Assembly: GCA_023657465.1 (NCBI GenBank)
Contig: JAGTJX010000003.1
Coordinates: forward strand, 375,889-439,888
Direction: 5' to 3'
Length of the DNA: 64,000 bases
From: Lysobacteraceae bacterium
Lineage (GTDB): Bacteria > Bdellovibrionota > UBA1018 > JAGTJX01
Position 1 is the stretch's first letter; each line of letters begins with the position of its first letter. The position numbers and the translations under genes are program-made. Under the pieces are notes generated by a model. The model was not told where the DNA came from. It worked only from the letters and a program-made list of their open reading frames with translations, and searched no databases. Positions 25,999-35,237 of this stretch are shown piece after piece.

Positions 25999-26676
25999 AT
26001 GTTTTCGAGAAGGCTTTCACTGACCCTTATTGTCAACGCTCTATTATTTCAATCTGCCTATGCACAAGATGAAGTTGGGGCACAGTTTTGGAATCTTTCA
26101 ATTGTTAGAGGTAAGATAGATCATTCCAAGAAATGGGATTATTATTTTGAGGTTCAACCCAGAATTGATTTACAGAATAGGAATGATTCTAGAATTCTCA
26201 TTAGGCCTGCTGCAATTTATAATTTGAACGAGAATGAATCACTTTGGATTGGAGCTCTTGAATTAGTTGATATTGATTTCAAAGGATTAGAATTTAGAAC
26301 TTGGCAACAATATCAAAGAATAGATCCATTAGACCGAGTCATCTTTCTCAACCGAGCAAGACTTGAACAAAGGTTTCTGAATGGCGAAACTGATATTGGA
26401 TTAAGACTAAGACTCATGATCCGCACCCAAGTTCCAATGGGTGAAGAGTCCAAATGGTCTTTAGTCTTTTTCGATGAGGTATTCTTAGGTCTGAATGAAA
26501 ATAAAAGTCAGCCCAATCAAGGTTTAGATCAAAATCGAGCTTTCGTTGGGATGAGATTTGATGGACCAAGAAACTCTTTTTTTGAATTTGGATATATGAA
26601 CCAATATACAAAAACTAGAACGAATCATATTCCATTTTTAACTATTGGAAAAATTATAAATAAGAAAAAAAAATAA
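25999..26676 (+). CDS. DUF2490-family outer-membrane protein
   Basis: About 225 residues from the ATG at 25999, which opens directly into a signal peptide (FSRRLSLTLIVNALLFQSAYA-QDE). The mature protein alternates as in a barrel (WDYYFEVQPRIDL, IFLNRARLEQRF, IGLRLRLMIRT, RNSFFEFGYMNQY) and matches the DUF2490 pattern. The frame is also open 36 bases upstream, but that would put hydrophilic residues before the signal. AT-rich relative to its neighbours. Function unknown. Confidence 0.8.
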   Translation: MFSRRLSLTLIVNALLFQSAYAQDEVGAQFWNLSIVRGKIDHSKKWDYYFEVQPRIDLQNRNDSRILIRPAAIYNLNENESLWIGALELVDIDFKGLEFRTWQQYQRIDPLDRVIFLNRARLEQRFLNGETDIGLRLRLMIRTQVPMGEESKWSLVFFDEVFLGLNENKSQPNQGLDQNRAFVGMRFDGPRNSFFEFGYMNQYTKTRTNHIPFLTIGKIINKKKK

Positions 26677-26901
26677 CTACTTCAGTACTCCAGGCGTAAT
26701 CGCCTTCAAAAAATTCCATAAGAACTGGTCACCACATTCACGGTAATTATTATGAGTGGGACTTCGGAAGAACGCTCCCAGCTCTGCCTTCGAGAGAGCA
26801 AGTTGCGAAAAATGTTTCATGAGTTCAATGATGTCTGTGTCTTTGAGCTGGAATGCGACACGAAGTTTTTTGAGAACGATATTATTGTTCTGCGATTTCA
26901 A
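26677..26901 (-). CDS. DUF1456-family protein, single domain
   Basis: 74 residues corresponding to one copy of the DUF1456 domain: N-N-I-V-L-K-K-L-R-V-A-F, then LSKAELGAFFRSP and YRECGDQFLWNFL. The E. coli relative YehS has two tandem copies, so this is a half-length form. Function unknown. It is convergent with, and directly abuts, the DUF2490 gene. Confidence 0.82.
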   Translation of the reverse strand: MKSQNNNIVLKKLRVAFQLKDTDIIELMKHFSQLALSKAELGAFFRSPTHNNYRECGDQFLWNFLKAITPGVLK

Positions 26902-26973
26902 TTACTTTTGAATCCGATATGTGGAGCAGATACCTAAGACTTCGTAAGATGTCGTTTGATTTCATATTGAGGA

Positions 26974-27336
26974 CTACCCTTTGGACTGAATCCCTTCTGA
27001 GAGCAGAATCTTACGGATCATTTCGCGCTTGTCTCCTTGGATTTCGATGATGCCATCCTTACCATCCATGAGATACGTTCCACCAGATCCGCACTTTTTC
27101 TTGAGAAGAGTAGTGAGTTTTTTTAGGAAAATTTCATTCTTAGGAAGACGATCAATGACACTGACTGTTTTGCCACCACGACTTTGCTTTTCAATTCGAA
27201 GGATAGCAACAAACTTGTAACTTTTGACCTCTACTTCTGCCTCGCAGGTACACTCACTTTCAAGCTCCTTGCATCTCTCACACTTCACATTAAGCTTGGG
27301 GTCTGTCGAGTAAACCAGACGAGTGTCTTTGGACAT
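26974..27336 (-). CDS. yciH: SUI1/eIF1-like translation factor YciH
   Basis: 120 residues. The C-terminal 80 form the SUI1 domain: RIEKQSRGGKTVSVIDRL, then KKKCGSGGTYLMDGKDGIIEIQG. The N-terminal region has two cysteine pairs (CERC and CTC) that could bind metal. Bacterial YciH is implicated in the fidelity of initiation and in stress-time repression of translation. The ATG at 27336 follows a family-like beginning; the frame extends 13 codons further without similarity. Confidence 0.9.
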   Translation of the reverse strand: MSKDTRLVYSTDPKLNVKCERCKELESECTCEAEVEVKSYKFVAILRIEKQSRGGKTVSVIDRLPKNEIFLKKLTTLLKKKCGSGGTYLMDGKDGIIEIQGDKREMIRKILLSEGIQSKG

Positions 27337-27375
27337 AGTGTTTCTATAATCCTCCGTGTGAGCTAATATGTACAC

Positions 27376-28120
27376 ATGAATTCACTCATTACAAAAGAGC
27401 TTCTGAGACACTTTAAACAAAATCTACCACTCTTTAAAAAAGCCTGATATCCGTGACAAGATCAGTTCCATAGATACGACATCAAATGAAGCAAAAAAAT
27501 ACTTTGATGAGGGGATGGGACTTCTCTTCAAAGACGTTCAAATACTCTCTCCATTACTTCAGGAGCAACTTGAGCAGATTAGGCAGTCGCTTTCTTTTTC
27601 AGCACTCACAGTTTCTCGTTGTCTCGTCTACGCAACTCCTGACGGCAAGGGAACAGCTCCTCATTTCGATCAGAATATTAATTTCGTTCTTCAAGTTCGT
27701 GGAACCAAGAAATGGAGTTTGGCTGAGAACACTCATGTCACTCATCCCCTCACCAGGCACACCATGGGTCAACCTACTGATCCAGAGCTCAGCACTTACA
27801 TCGATTCACCTATGCCGAATATGATGCCAAAGGATTAACAAGAATATGTGCTTAGAACTGGGTCTCAACTCTTTGTCCCAAGAGGGTATTGACATTCCAC
27901 AGAAGCATCTGGCGATGCAATAGCTCTCAACTTCACGTTTACTGCACCACAATGGCTTGATCTGTTAACCGCGGCACTTCGGAGTAGACTTGCACTCTCA
28001 CCTGAGTGGTGCGAGACTGCAAATGTAAACTCTGAAGAAACATTCCAAAGCCTTCTCCTGGAGTTGACTCACGACTTGCCCAATTGGAAAGCTGGAGAGA
28101 TACTAGCGGTTACAGAATAA
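27376..28120 (+). pseudogene. JmjC/cupin-type oxygenase gene, inactivated
   Basis: After an ATG at 27376 the frame breaks at a run of six A (27436-27441). One base on, the reading continues for most of a JmjC-like cupin protein: LVYATPDGKGTAPHFDQNINFVLQVRGTKKW (metal ligands H-x-D in PHFDQN), then LRTGSQLFVPRGY-stop-HSTEASGDAIAL. Two in-frame stops follow: TAA 27836-27838 and TGA 27890-27892. The second falls exactly on the conserved Trp of the G-Y-W-H motif (TGG to TGA). The frame then runs to TAA at 28120. Intact relatives are 2-oxoglutarate hydroxylases acting on ribosomal or other proteins. Confidence 0.85.
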
Positions 28121-28130
28121 AGGACAACAT

Positions 28131-29100
28131 ATGAAAGCCGCTATCTATAAGAACTATGGATCTCCTGATGTAGTACAAATCGCTGAGATTCCTAATCCTA
28201 AAATTAAAAAAAATGAAATTTTAGTTATGATCTTTGCAACCACTGTAAATCGAAATGACTGTGGTTTTAGAAAACCTGAGTACGCATGGATCATTAGGCC
28301 TATTCATGGTTTGTTAAGACCTAGAATTCAAGTGCTTGGAACAGAGTTCAGTGGCGTCGTACTTGAAACAGGTAGTGAAGTAACAAACACAAAAAAAGGA
28401 GATGAGATTTTTGGACTTACTGGAAATCAATTTGGCTGCCATGCTGAATACTTAGCTATTTCGGAGAATAGTGCTTTTGCATTTAAACCTAATCATCTGA
28501 AACACGAAGAAGCAGTGAGCATTCTTGATGGACCGTGGCTTGCACACTCCATCATCAACTCATTTGATCAAATTAAAACTAAACGGATATTAGTTTATGG
28601 GGCCTCAGGATCAATTGGCTCTGCATGTGTAGAGCTTGCAAAATCTAAAAAATTTTACGTAACAGCAGTCTCAAGATCTACACTTTGAGAGAGTTAAACT
28701 ACTAGGAGCTCATGAGACGTATCTAGTCAGTGATGAAAAATGGAAAACTCCTGCACAACCTTATGATGGAATAATTGACTCCGTAGGTAAACTTAGATTC
28801 AAAGATCATCAGAAGCTTCTATCTGAAAACGGTCGATGGGTTTCTACTGATTTTGGTTATAAAAACGAAATCCTTTGGCTTTCATTCAAATCACTGTTTT
28901 GGACAAAACAAAAAATTGGTCTGGCTATTCCTATACTCAAGAAAGAAACCATTCAACTCTTCAAAGAGATGAGCGAAAGAGGAGAAATTAAACCAAAGAT
29001 CGATTCCGAGTATTCATTAGACAAGATTCAAGATGCGTACCGCTATGTTGAGAAAGAATCAAAATTTGGCTCTGTCATTATTAAGGTAGTTAACAACTAA
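28131..29100 (+). pseudogene. Zn-independent quinone oxidoreductase/ADH-like gene, one frameshift
   Basis: The first 185 codons encode the N-terminal half of a medium-chain NAD(P)-dependent quinone-oxidoreductase-type protein (MKAAIYKNYGSPDVV, VNRNDCGFR, VLGTEFSGVVLETG, and the nucleotide loop YGASGSIGSACVELAKS). The frame ends at TGA 28686-28688. Reading on one base later restores the rest of the protein (FERVKLLGAHETYLV, YDGIIDSVGK, YSLDKIQDAYRYVEKE) to TAA at 29098-29100. It is otherwise intact, so it is either a recent mutation or an assembly error. It begins 10 bases after the JmjC pseudogene. Confidence 0.82.
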
Positions 29101-29123
29101 TCCAATTAGGGGTGACAGATTTT

Positions 29124-29951
29124 TTAGTAAACGTCACTTTCAGGATTACAATAATCCTGAAGCAAAATCATTTCAATTTGCTGGAGCTGCCTCTTCATTG
29201 GAAGCCAGCTATCTGCGCCACGGTCAGTTGAGCTAATATCTTCTGTACTAGATGGTTTTAAGAAATGATAGGGAGAGGAAGTACTAAGCGTTTTGTACTG
29301 CCTCATTAAGTAGTTATCTGTTCCATTAGAAGCTTGATCCAATACACAGCGACCACAGCCGTTCTTAAATTTACCAACAAGTGCAAGCTCACTCACCTTT
29401 GATAGATCTGAGTTATATTTTTCAAAAAGATCTACACAATCGTTATAGGAAGCGTTTTTTGCGGATCTCTTCACTTCTCCTGGCATAATTGGCCTTCTTG
29501 GTCTTTCACCTGTGACTATAGGGAAAAGAGTGCATTGGATCTCTAATTGAGCGACTCGAAAACGCCTAAAAAGTCCTGGTCTCACTTCATCTGAGATTTC
29601 GCGATAAGGACACTGAATCTCATTCATACTCACTATATAAACTTTAGAAGTAAATCTGTCCCTGAATTCAAACTTAGAGTCTCTCTTAGTTTCAGTCACA
29701 CTGTCGTTTGTCTCAGATACGACTGTACTTCGATACGCAGTGATTGCTTTTTCTTTTTCGTTTTTTAAGATTTGTACGATGGCCTGTTGTTTGCGAGCTT
29801 CACGCTTTAGAAACTTCCTTTTATTCCTGTACTCAATATTAATCACAACCTTATCTAGTTTCAAAGGCTGAGCAAGCACATCCTCGTCCTTAGCCCTTTG
29901 TGCGAATACAGGTGTAGAAAACAATACTAAAAGTATAAGCAAATTTTTCAC
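29124..29951 (-). CDS. Exported protein of unknown function (275 aa)
   Basis: A clear signal peptide (KNLLILLVLFSTPVFA) precedes a basic, Lys/Arg-rich, coiled-looking segment (EYRNKRKFLKREARKQQ, residues 40-60). A cysteine-containing C-terminal half follows, with CGRC near residue 200 and others that could form disulfides. No family is recognised. It lies one base after the end of the large exported protein gene at 29953 and is surely in the same operon. Confidence 0.75.
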   Translation of the reverse strand: MKNLLILLVLFSTPVFAQRAKDEDVLAQPLKLDKVVINIEYRNKRKFLKREARKQQAIVQILKNEKEKAITAYRSTVVSETNDSVTETKRDSKFEFRDRFTSKVYIVSMNEIQCPYREISDEVRPGLFRRFRVAQLEIQCTLFPIVTGERPRRPIMPGEVKRSAKNASYNDCVDLFEKYNSDLSKVSELALVGKFKNGCGRCVLDQASNGTDNYLMRQYKTLSTSSPYHFLKPSSTEDISSTDRGADSWLPMKRQLQQIEMILLQDYCNPESDVY

Positions 29952-29952
29952 T

Positions 29953-32463
29953 TTAATTATTCATCCAATCTTTAACGTTATCCGAAACTTCAGGCCAGAT
30001 TTCTTTGAAACGGTTGATGAAGTTGCGGCGATTCTTCTTCTTTGAGAACCGAATACCACCACCTGCGCGTATGTTTTTAATATTATCTCTGATCAATGTT
30101 TCAACAAGATCGTTATAAGCAATTTGCATGTTCAGCAAATACTTGCTGGTGCGCTTGGACTCTAAGTAGCGCTCAACGATGTGAGGAACGATCGTTCGAT
30201 CATAGGCTCTTTTACCCTTGGATCTTTTCCAGAGAATATTAGTTGAAGCAATTTCAGCACCGAGCTCCTTTGACAACATCGAATGGAGGGTACTCATACG
30301 ATTTGGAATTGTATCATTTCCGCTATTAGTACTTCGACCTGTAGCGAGAGCATCAAAATAATCGATGATCGCTTGAGATCTACTCCCATTAAGAGAGATT
30401 GAGATATATTGATCATGGATTGCATTACCACCTAAGATCACTCTCACAGTACCCGACACAGTCTCACCATTGATGAAGACCATGGGATCAATGAGGTCGA
30501 GGCTCAAGGAAATATCCCTTTCACTTCCACCTTCAACAACCCCAATTTGAGCGGCTTCCTTCGAATCTTTGCCGTAACGTCCGAAATCCGCTTCGACTTT
30601 GAAGACGAGATTGAGATCACTGGTGCTCTTCTTTGTTGGGTTTGTCACATTCACATCTAGAGTGATGGCACCGTTTGCAATATTCAAACTAGGTTTCACT
30701 GAATTGATTTCAATGTAGTCACGCAGTGTTAGAGGAATTCCTTCAGCGGTATCAAGAGATTTTGCGACCTGGGCTACAGCGCCTACGTTTCCAATGCCAA
30801 GATCCACTGTGATCTGATCACGTGCTCGGAAGGTATTAGGGATTTGATAAATAAAGCCAGAGTCGTAGCTTGTACGTTTCAAAGAAGGCGTGATGAAAGT
30901 ATATGAAGATGGAGCTCCTCTCGATTCACGGATTGAGAATTTAAGAGGAATCTCGCCCTGCCTCTCACCTAAGTTCGAAACAGAGAAGTTCACACCCAAA
31001 CGCTGAGTCGCTCTGTAGATACCTAATGTAGGGTCATCGTTATACAGAGACTGACCATCGAGTCTGATGACAGGATTATTCTCAAAAACTTTCAACGTTT
31101 CATTGAAGCTCTTCTCATAAACCACTTTCAAATCCATCGCATAATTGACCCTGGACGCATGCTGATAAGCTGTATCGTAAGCATTACGCTTTGCGGTCTC
31201 TGCTGCCACGGTCTGTCCGATAGCGTCTCCGTACATTTTTCCAGACTTGTACTTGTCTGCAAGTTCAAGATGGTAGGCCTTCGAAGCATAGTGAGGTGCA
31301 TAAGTTGTGCGGTATGCAACCTTGAATGAATTCTGATAGATCCCTTCCAACATCTGACGTTCTGTCTGATTGATAGGTCGGGTGTTGTATTCGATGTGTG
31401 ATCCTACGATGATCGTTTTCATTAGCCAGACGAGATTGCCTTGCCCATCTTTCTTCTGAGTCTGCACACCAGCGCTATCTGTGACCATTACAGGAATGGG
31501 GTTGCCGCTGGGATCAGTGTCGAGAACTTCCTTTGTATCGTTCACAGACTTGGCCTCTGTCACAGTTGCGTTTGCAATTCTTTGATAGACCTTGTAGTCG
31601 TTCAGTGAATTCTCATCTCGAGTGTAATAATTCCAAGCCCAGCCATCGTTTTGCCAGCCGTATTCCTTGAAGTCGTATTGTCCGCGAGCTCTCCAATAAT
31701 CCCAAAGTGTAGGTGATCTGAGCTGAGAGTTTTGCGTAGAGAATCCTGTGGGTTCTATCGAGCAGAGTTTCTTAGCTCCCGCATTCTGAAGCTCATAGAT
31801 TTTTCTAGCAGCGAGCTTGTCTCCGAATGGAGAATTCGAATCCACCCAGCTGAGACTATAAACTTCTGTGTACCCTGTTTGCTTCGGGAGAATATCCTTG
31901 TCGTATCCGTTGGTGAATCCTTGGAAGTTATTCACAGGGTACGAGTAAGTTTTGTCAATGATCGGACGCTCCATTCCGACAGCTGCTGAGTAACGCTTGA
32001 TGAGCTGATCTTGAGTGCTTGCAGTTCCATCGTTCTGAGCTTTCTTGAGAGCTTCACTTGCAGCAGAACCGATCAAGATGTGTGGATCTTCAGTTGATAC
32101 AACTTGTGTGAGCGAAGAGATATAAGCATTCGTCTCATTCATCATCGTCTGAGTGATCTTGTTTCCGTTAGTAAAGCCTTCGTCTACACCCTGGTAGAAT
32201 CCCTCCATACAGCCGATGAAGGATCCTGCGTTCCTTGCGTAATTTGCAGCCATGTTGTTGGAAGCAGTCACACCCTGAGAGCAAACCAAATATTTCATGT
32301 TCAAAAGTGGGTCATTTGGACTTGTGCCCGTGTAGCTGTTACAGACTTCAAGTGTGATATCTGCAGGATCTTTATAAATATAATTAAAGTTGATCGAACC
32401 CACTTGTGCTTGAGCTTCAATTGAAATGAGTGCCAATAAGATAATGATCTGGATTTGTTTCAT
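29953..32463 (-). CDS. Large exported protein of unknown function (836 aa)
   Basis: From the ATG at 32463, with AGGGGA upstream, the product begins with a signal peptide (KQIQIIILLALISIEAQA). The N-terminal half is rich in Tyr, Asn and Ala. The region from about 540 to 700 looks like beta-sandwich repeats (ISLSLDLIDPMVFINGETVSGTVRV), and the end is helical and very basic (GGGIRFSKKKNRRNF). No catalytic motif is seen. The frame is open 29 codons further up, but this lacks a ribosome site. It was probably co-expressed with the 275-residue exported protein downstream; surface or periplasmic location is inferred. Confidence 0.78.
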   Translation of the reverse strand: MKQIQIIILLALISIEAQAQVGSINFNYIYKDPADITLEVCNSYTGTSPNDPLLNMKYLVCSQGVTASNNMAANYARNAGSFIGCMEGFYQGVDEGFTNGNKITQTMMNETNAYISSLTQVVSTEDPHILIGSAASEALKKAQNDGTASTQDQLIKRYSAAVGMERPIIDKTYSYPVNNFQGFTNGYDKDILPKQTGYTEVYSLSWVDSNSPFGDKLAARKIYELQNAGAKKLCSIEPTGFSTQNSQLRSPTLWDYWRARGQYDFKEYGWQNDGWAWNYYTRDENSLNDYKVYQRIANATVTEAKSVNDTKEVLDTDPSGNPIPVMVTDSAGVQTQKKDGQGNLVWLMKTIIVGSHIEYNTRPINQTERQMLEGIYQNSFKVAYRTTYAPHYASKAYHLELADKYKSGKMYGDAIGQTVAAETAKRNAYDTAYQHASRVNYAMDLKVVYEKSFNETLKVFENNPVIRLDGQSLYNDDPTLGIYRATQRLGVNFSVSNLGERQGEIPLKFSIRESRGAPSSYTFITPSLKRTSYDSGFIYQIPNTFRARDQITVDLGIGNVGAVAQVAKSLDTAEGIPLTLRDYIEINSVKPSLNIANGAITLDVNVTNPTKKSTSDLNLVFKVEADFGRYGKDSKEAAQIGVVEGGSERDISLSLDLIDPMVFINGETVSGTVRVILGGNAIHDQYISISLNGSRSQAIIDYFDALATGRSTNSGNDTIPNRMSTLHSMLSKELGAEIASTNILWKRSKGKRAYDRTIVPHIVERYLESKRTSKYLLNMQIAYNDLVETLIRDNIKNIRAGGGIRFSKKKNRRNFINRFKEIWPEVSDNVKDWMNN

Positions 32464-32568
32464 GTGTATTCCCCTGCTTTTGCTGCGCAATGTATAGAAT
32501 GAACTTAAGGCGCAGACAAGGGCATTTTCTGGGAATACAAAGAACATCATGACTTTGTGCGCTGCGAT

Positions 32569-32784
32569 TTAAGATTGAGCGATAGTTCTAACCAAATCCT
32601 CTAATCCATTCACTTTGATCTCGTAAAGTAACCCCAGGAGTCTACCTAACTCTCCTTCGGGCAAACCTTGCTGATGAAACCAAACCACATAAGGCTCAGG
32701 GAGATTGACCAAGGTAACGCCCTTGTAACGACCAAAAGGCATAGCCATGTTTGCAATTTTGATGAGGTCTTTCGAATCATTCAT
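32569..32784 (-). CDS. DUF3820-family protein (71 aa)
   Basis: 71 residues from the ATG at 32784, with the full DUF3820 pattern: MPFGRYKGVTLVNLPEPYVVWF, then GLPEGELGRLLGLLYEIKVNGLE. The function of this small family is unknown; the G-R-Y-K-G motif also occurs in exonuclease-associated domains. A GTG 10 codons upstream is a less likely start. Confidence 0.85.
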   Translation of the reverse strand: MNDSKDLIKIANMAMPFGRYKGVTLVNLPEPYVVWFHQQGLPEGELGRLLGLLYEIKVNGLEDLVRTIAQS

Positions 32785-32844
32785 ACTTAAATTTTTACGA
32801 TCCTGAATGTACACACCTATCTCAACCCAGGCTATATTAAAAAA

Positions 32845-33285
32845 ATGAAAATTTCAGTGATCGGTTCAGGTGTGGTTGGAGAATTATTGGCAGATGGTTT
32901 TTTGAAGCACGGGTATGAAGTCATGCGAGCTTCTCGCGATTCTGCAAAACTAAAAGATTGGCAAAACAAAGCTGGAAAAAAATCTTCTATTGGAAGCTTT
33001 CAAGATGCAGCATCCTTCGGTGATCTCATTGTTCTAGCAGTAAATGGAACCGCTGCTGAATCCGCAATCAAACTTTGCGGGATTAATCAACTCAAAGGCA
33101 AAACCATCATCGATGCAACAAACCCCATCGCAGAAAAACCACCGGTCATGGGATACAGAAGACATGGGTAAAGCAGAAGCAGCTCGCGCGATTGAACCCC
33201 TTTGTATGCTTTGGTGCATACCAGGGATCCTAAGCAATCAATGGATCATGCTTTTAAATTAATCCGAGCATTGCTAGCTTTATAA
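32845..33285 (+). pseudogene. F420-type NADP oxidoreductase gene with internal deletion
   Basis: The first 105 codons are the N-terminal Rossmann half of an NADPH-dependent F420 reductase-like protein (ISVIGSGVVGELLADGFLKHGYEV, then TIIDATNPIAEKPPV) and end at TGA 33169-33171. Just beyond, in another frame, comes the C-terminal signature EDMGKAEAARAIEPLCMLWCIPG, and in a third frame the final HAFKLIRALLAL to TAA 33285. About 80 residues of the middle are missing. One deletion of a length not divisible by three (near 33155) plus a later single-base loss explains all this. Not functional as read. Confidence 0.83.
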
Positions 33286-34197
33286 GCCAGCTACAATATT
33301 CTCGCTCACATCCCATAACTTCTTAGCGAGCTCTGCATCCTCAGCATCAGACCTAGGCTGAGAGGTATTGCAGTCAGCAAAGTAAGAACCTGAGATACTT
33401 GCAAGTGAAGGATGAGTGGCAACATAAACTTCAGTCGCTGCCCCTTGAGCTTGAGACTTCAGAAATAGTGGGCCTACCATTCCAAACACTAGATTCATGA
33501 CTGGATTCATATGACGACCCAGATTGGTTTTAATCACACCAGGATGAATTGCGTTTGCTGTTTTTTTGGTACCTGCAAATTTTTTCGCGAGTTGTTTTGC
33601 AAATAGAATATTTGCAAACTTCGATTGTCCGTAAGCCGTCCAAGGAATATATCCCTGATCACCCGAAAGATTATCAAACTGGATGCCACCTTTGGGAGCC
33701 ATTTTGTGAGCTGAGCTACTGACCATGACTACCCTTCCGTCTTCTTTGAGTTGATCCAGTAGTCCAGTCACGAGAATAAAATGACCGATGTGATTGGTAA
33801 AAAACTGCAATTCAAGACCATGAGCTTTTTCTAATTTTGGAAGAGCCATGATTCCTGCATTACAGATGATCGCATCTAGCCTATGACCTTGTTGAATGAT
33901 TGTTGCCACACAAGCTCGAACGCTCGCAGGATCTGATAACTCGCAAGCGAGGGGTATTGTTTTGCCTTGAGTCTTCGCACATGCTTCTTTTGCTTTCTCT
34001 AAGCTTCTTGAGGTTCCAATCACTTGAGCGCCTCTCATACAAAGTACACGCATGGCTTCAAAACCTAATCCAGAGTTGCAACCCGTGATGAGAATTGTTT
34101 TTCCAGAAAGCGAGATACCTTCAGTAACTTCCTCTGCAGTAGAGCCGTAACCAAAACCGCTAGATCCGTTTGATTTGAATTTTTCGATGAGTGACAT
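33280..34197 (-). CDS. Short-chain dehydrogenase/reductase
   Basis: 305 residues, the length of retinol-dehydrogenase/WW-oxidoreductase-like SDRs. The NAD(P) loop is TGCNSGLGFEA (G-x3-G-x-G near 40), the structural N-A-G motif is ICNAGIMALP, the catalytic serine is in VMVSSSAHK and the catalytic Y-x3-K in YGQSKFANILFA. NADP preference is suggested by the TSRS after the second strand. The substrate is unknown. Its stop overlaps the decayed F420-type gene. Confidence 0.92.
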   Translation of the reverse strand: MSLIEKFKSNGSSGFGYGSTAEEVTEGISLSGKTILITGCNSGLGFEAMRVLCMRGAQVIGTSRSLEKAKEACAKTQGKTIPLACELSDPASVRACVATIIQQGHRLDAIICNAGIMALPKLEKAHGLELQFFTNHIGHFILVTGLLDQLKEDGRVVMVSSSAHKMAPKGGIQFDNLSGDQGYIPWTAYGQSKFANILFAKQLAKKFAGTKKTANAIHPGVIKTNLGRHMNPVMNLVFGMVGPLFLKSQAQGAATEVYVATHPSLASISGSYFADCNTSQPRSDAEDAELAKKLWDVSENIVAGL

Positions 34198-34290
34198 ATG
34201 CGATGATTATACTCAAACACAGAGAATAAGCTCTATGATTTTTTTAATACTTGGCACCAATAGTGCTTTATCAAACCTGAAGGAGAAAGC

Positions 34291-34551
34291 ACGAAAACAT
34301 TTATTCTAGGATTGATCGCCCCCACGCTACCGAGTATCAGTTTTGGGCAAAATACTGCAACCATCATCAGAACTAGCGCAGGCGAGAGAGGGTCCTCGGA
34401 CATCAGAAAGCAAGACAGAGACAGAATGAGAGATGCTAGGCGGATTGAAGATAATAAAGCATTGAAATACTACCCTGATGAGACACCTCGTATCCCTAAG
34501 AAAGATGCACTGAAAATCACCACCAACTGTATCCCAAGGTGTTCGATCTAA
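34291..34551 (+). CDS. Small exported protein with apparent ACG start
   Basis: The reading frame from ACG at 34291 begins with (T)KTFILGLIAPTLPSISFG-QNT, a clean signal peptide, and an AAGGAG lies exactly 5 bases upstream. The first canonical start, TTG at 34312, would cut the signal peptide in half. The original start was thus probably ATG changed to ACG, or ACG is used weakly. The mature 60 residues are charged (RKQDRDRMRDARRIEDNK) and end with two cysteines. No family is recognised. Confidence 0.5.
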   Translation, partial: TKTFILGLIAPTLPSISFGQNTATIIRTSAGERGSSDIRKQDRDRMRDARRIEDNKALKYYPDETPRIPKKDALKITTNCIPRCSI

Positions 34552-34607
34552 AATAAGGGGGCATATTGCCAGTTTGTTTAGACTTATTTTATCCAAACGT
34601 CCTAAGG

Positions 34608-35213
34608 TCAGACTTTTTTCTTAGTTTTCTTGAAGTCTGCATAGTGATTCGCTCTGATTCCAAGAGCTGCAAGTCTCACTGTTTCAAGGACTCTTCTCGT
34701 CCTGGTTTCATCAGTCTTTGCAGCATTGATCCACTCAAGGATTGCGCGTTTCGAAGACGGAGCTACCGATTGAAAAAACTTGCTCGCTCTTTTATTTTCG
34801 TTAAATCCCTTCACTAGATCCTCTGGAATCTCTAGTCGATCAGAAGAATTGAGCTTAGTCCAAGATCCGTTTTTCTTGGCTAGAGCAATTTTTGCAAGGC
34901 CTGGCGATGTCATGAGATTTAGTTCGATGAGTTTCTTAACTTTTTTCTTGTTTACAGCAGACCATACGCTCGTAGGTTTTCTGGGAGACACCAGCAGCTT
35001 ATACTTCTCTGAGTCAATCTTTCCCGGGACGCTATCGATCCAGCCGAAGCACAAAGCTTCTACCACAACATCACTCACAGAGAGATTTACTTTTCCACTT
35101 GTTACTTTATAAATCACTACCCAGAAACTTTCAGATTGCTCATTGTTTTTCTCGAGCCACTTTCTGAAATCTGCCCTCGACTTTGGAGTGATTAATTGAA
35201 TTGATTTTTTCAT
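34608..35213 (-). CDS. YdeI/OmpD-associated family protein
   Basis: 201 residues of the YdeI family: FRKWLEKNNEQSESFWVV at the start, VEALCFGWIDSVPGKID in the middle and KRAILEWINAAKTDETRTRRV before a basic tail. E. coli and Salmonella YdeI are connected with resistance to polymyxin/antimicrobial peptides, and the family name refers to bacteriocin protection, but the molecular role is not known. Confidence 0.9.
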   Translation of the reverse strand: MKKSIQLITPKSRADFRKWLEKNNEQSESFWVVIYKVTSGKVNLSVSDVVVEALCFGWIDSVPGKIDSEKYKLLVSPRKPTSVWSAVNKKKVKKLIELNLMTSPGLAKIALAKKNGSWTKLNSSDRLEIPEDLVKGFNENKRASKFFQSVAPSSKRAILEWINAAKTDETRTRRVLETVRLAALGIRANHYADFKKTKKKV

Positions 35214-35237
35214 ATAAAGTGATGTATTTTATAAAAG

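Noticed and set aside
27890-27892. TGA read as tryptophan (recoded genetic code)
   Set aside because: Many intact genes (ahpC, tag neighbours, wecB region) end with TGA and use TGG for Trp; the other lesions nearby are TAA and frameshifts.
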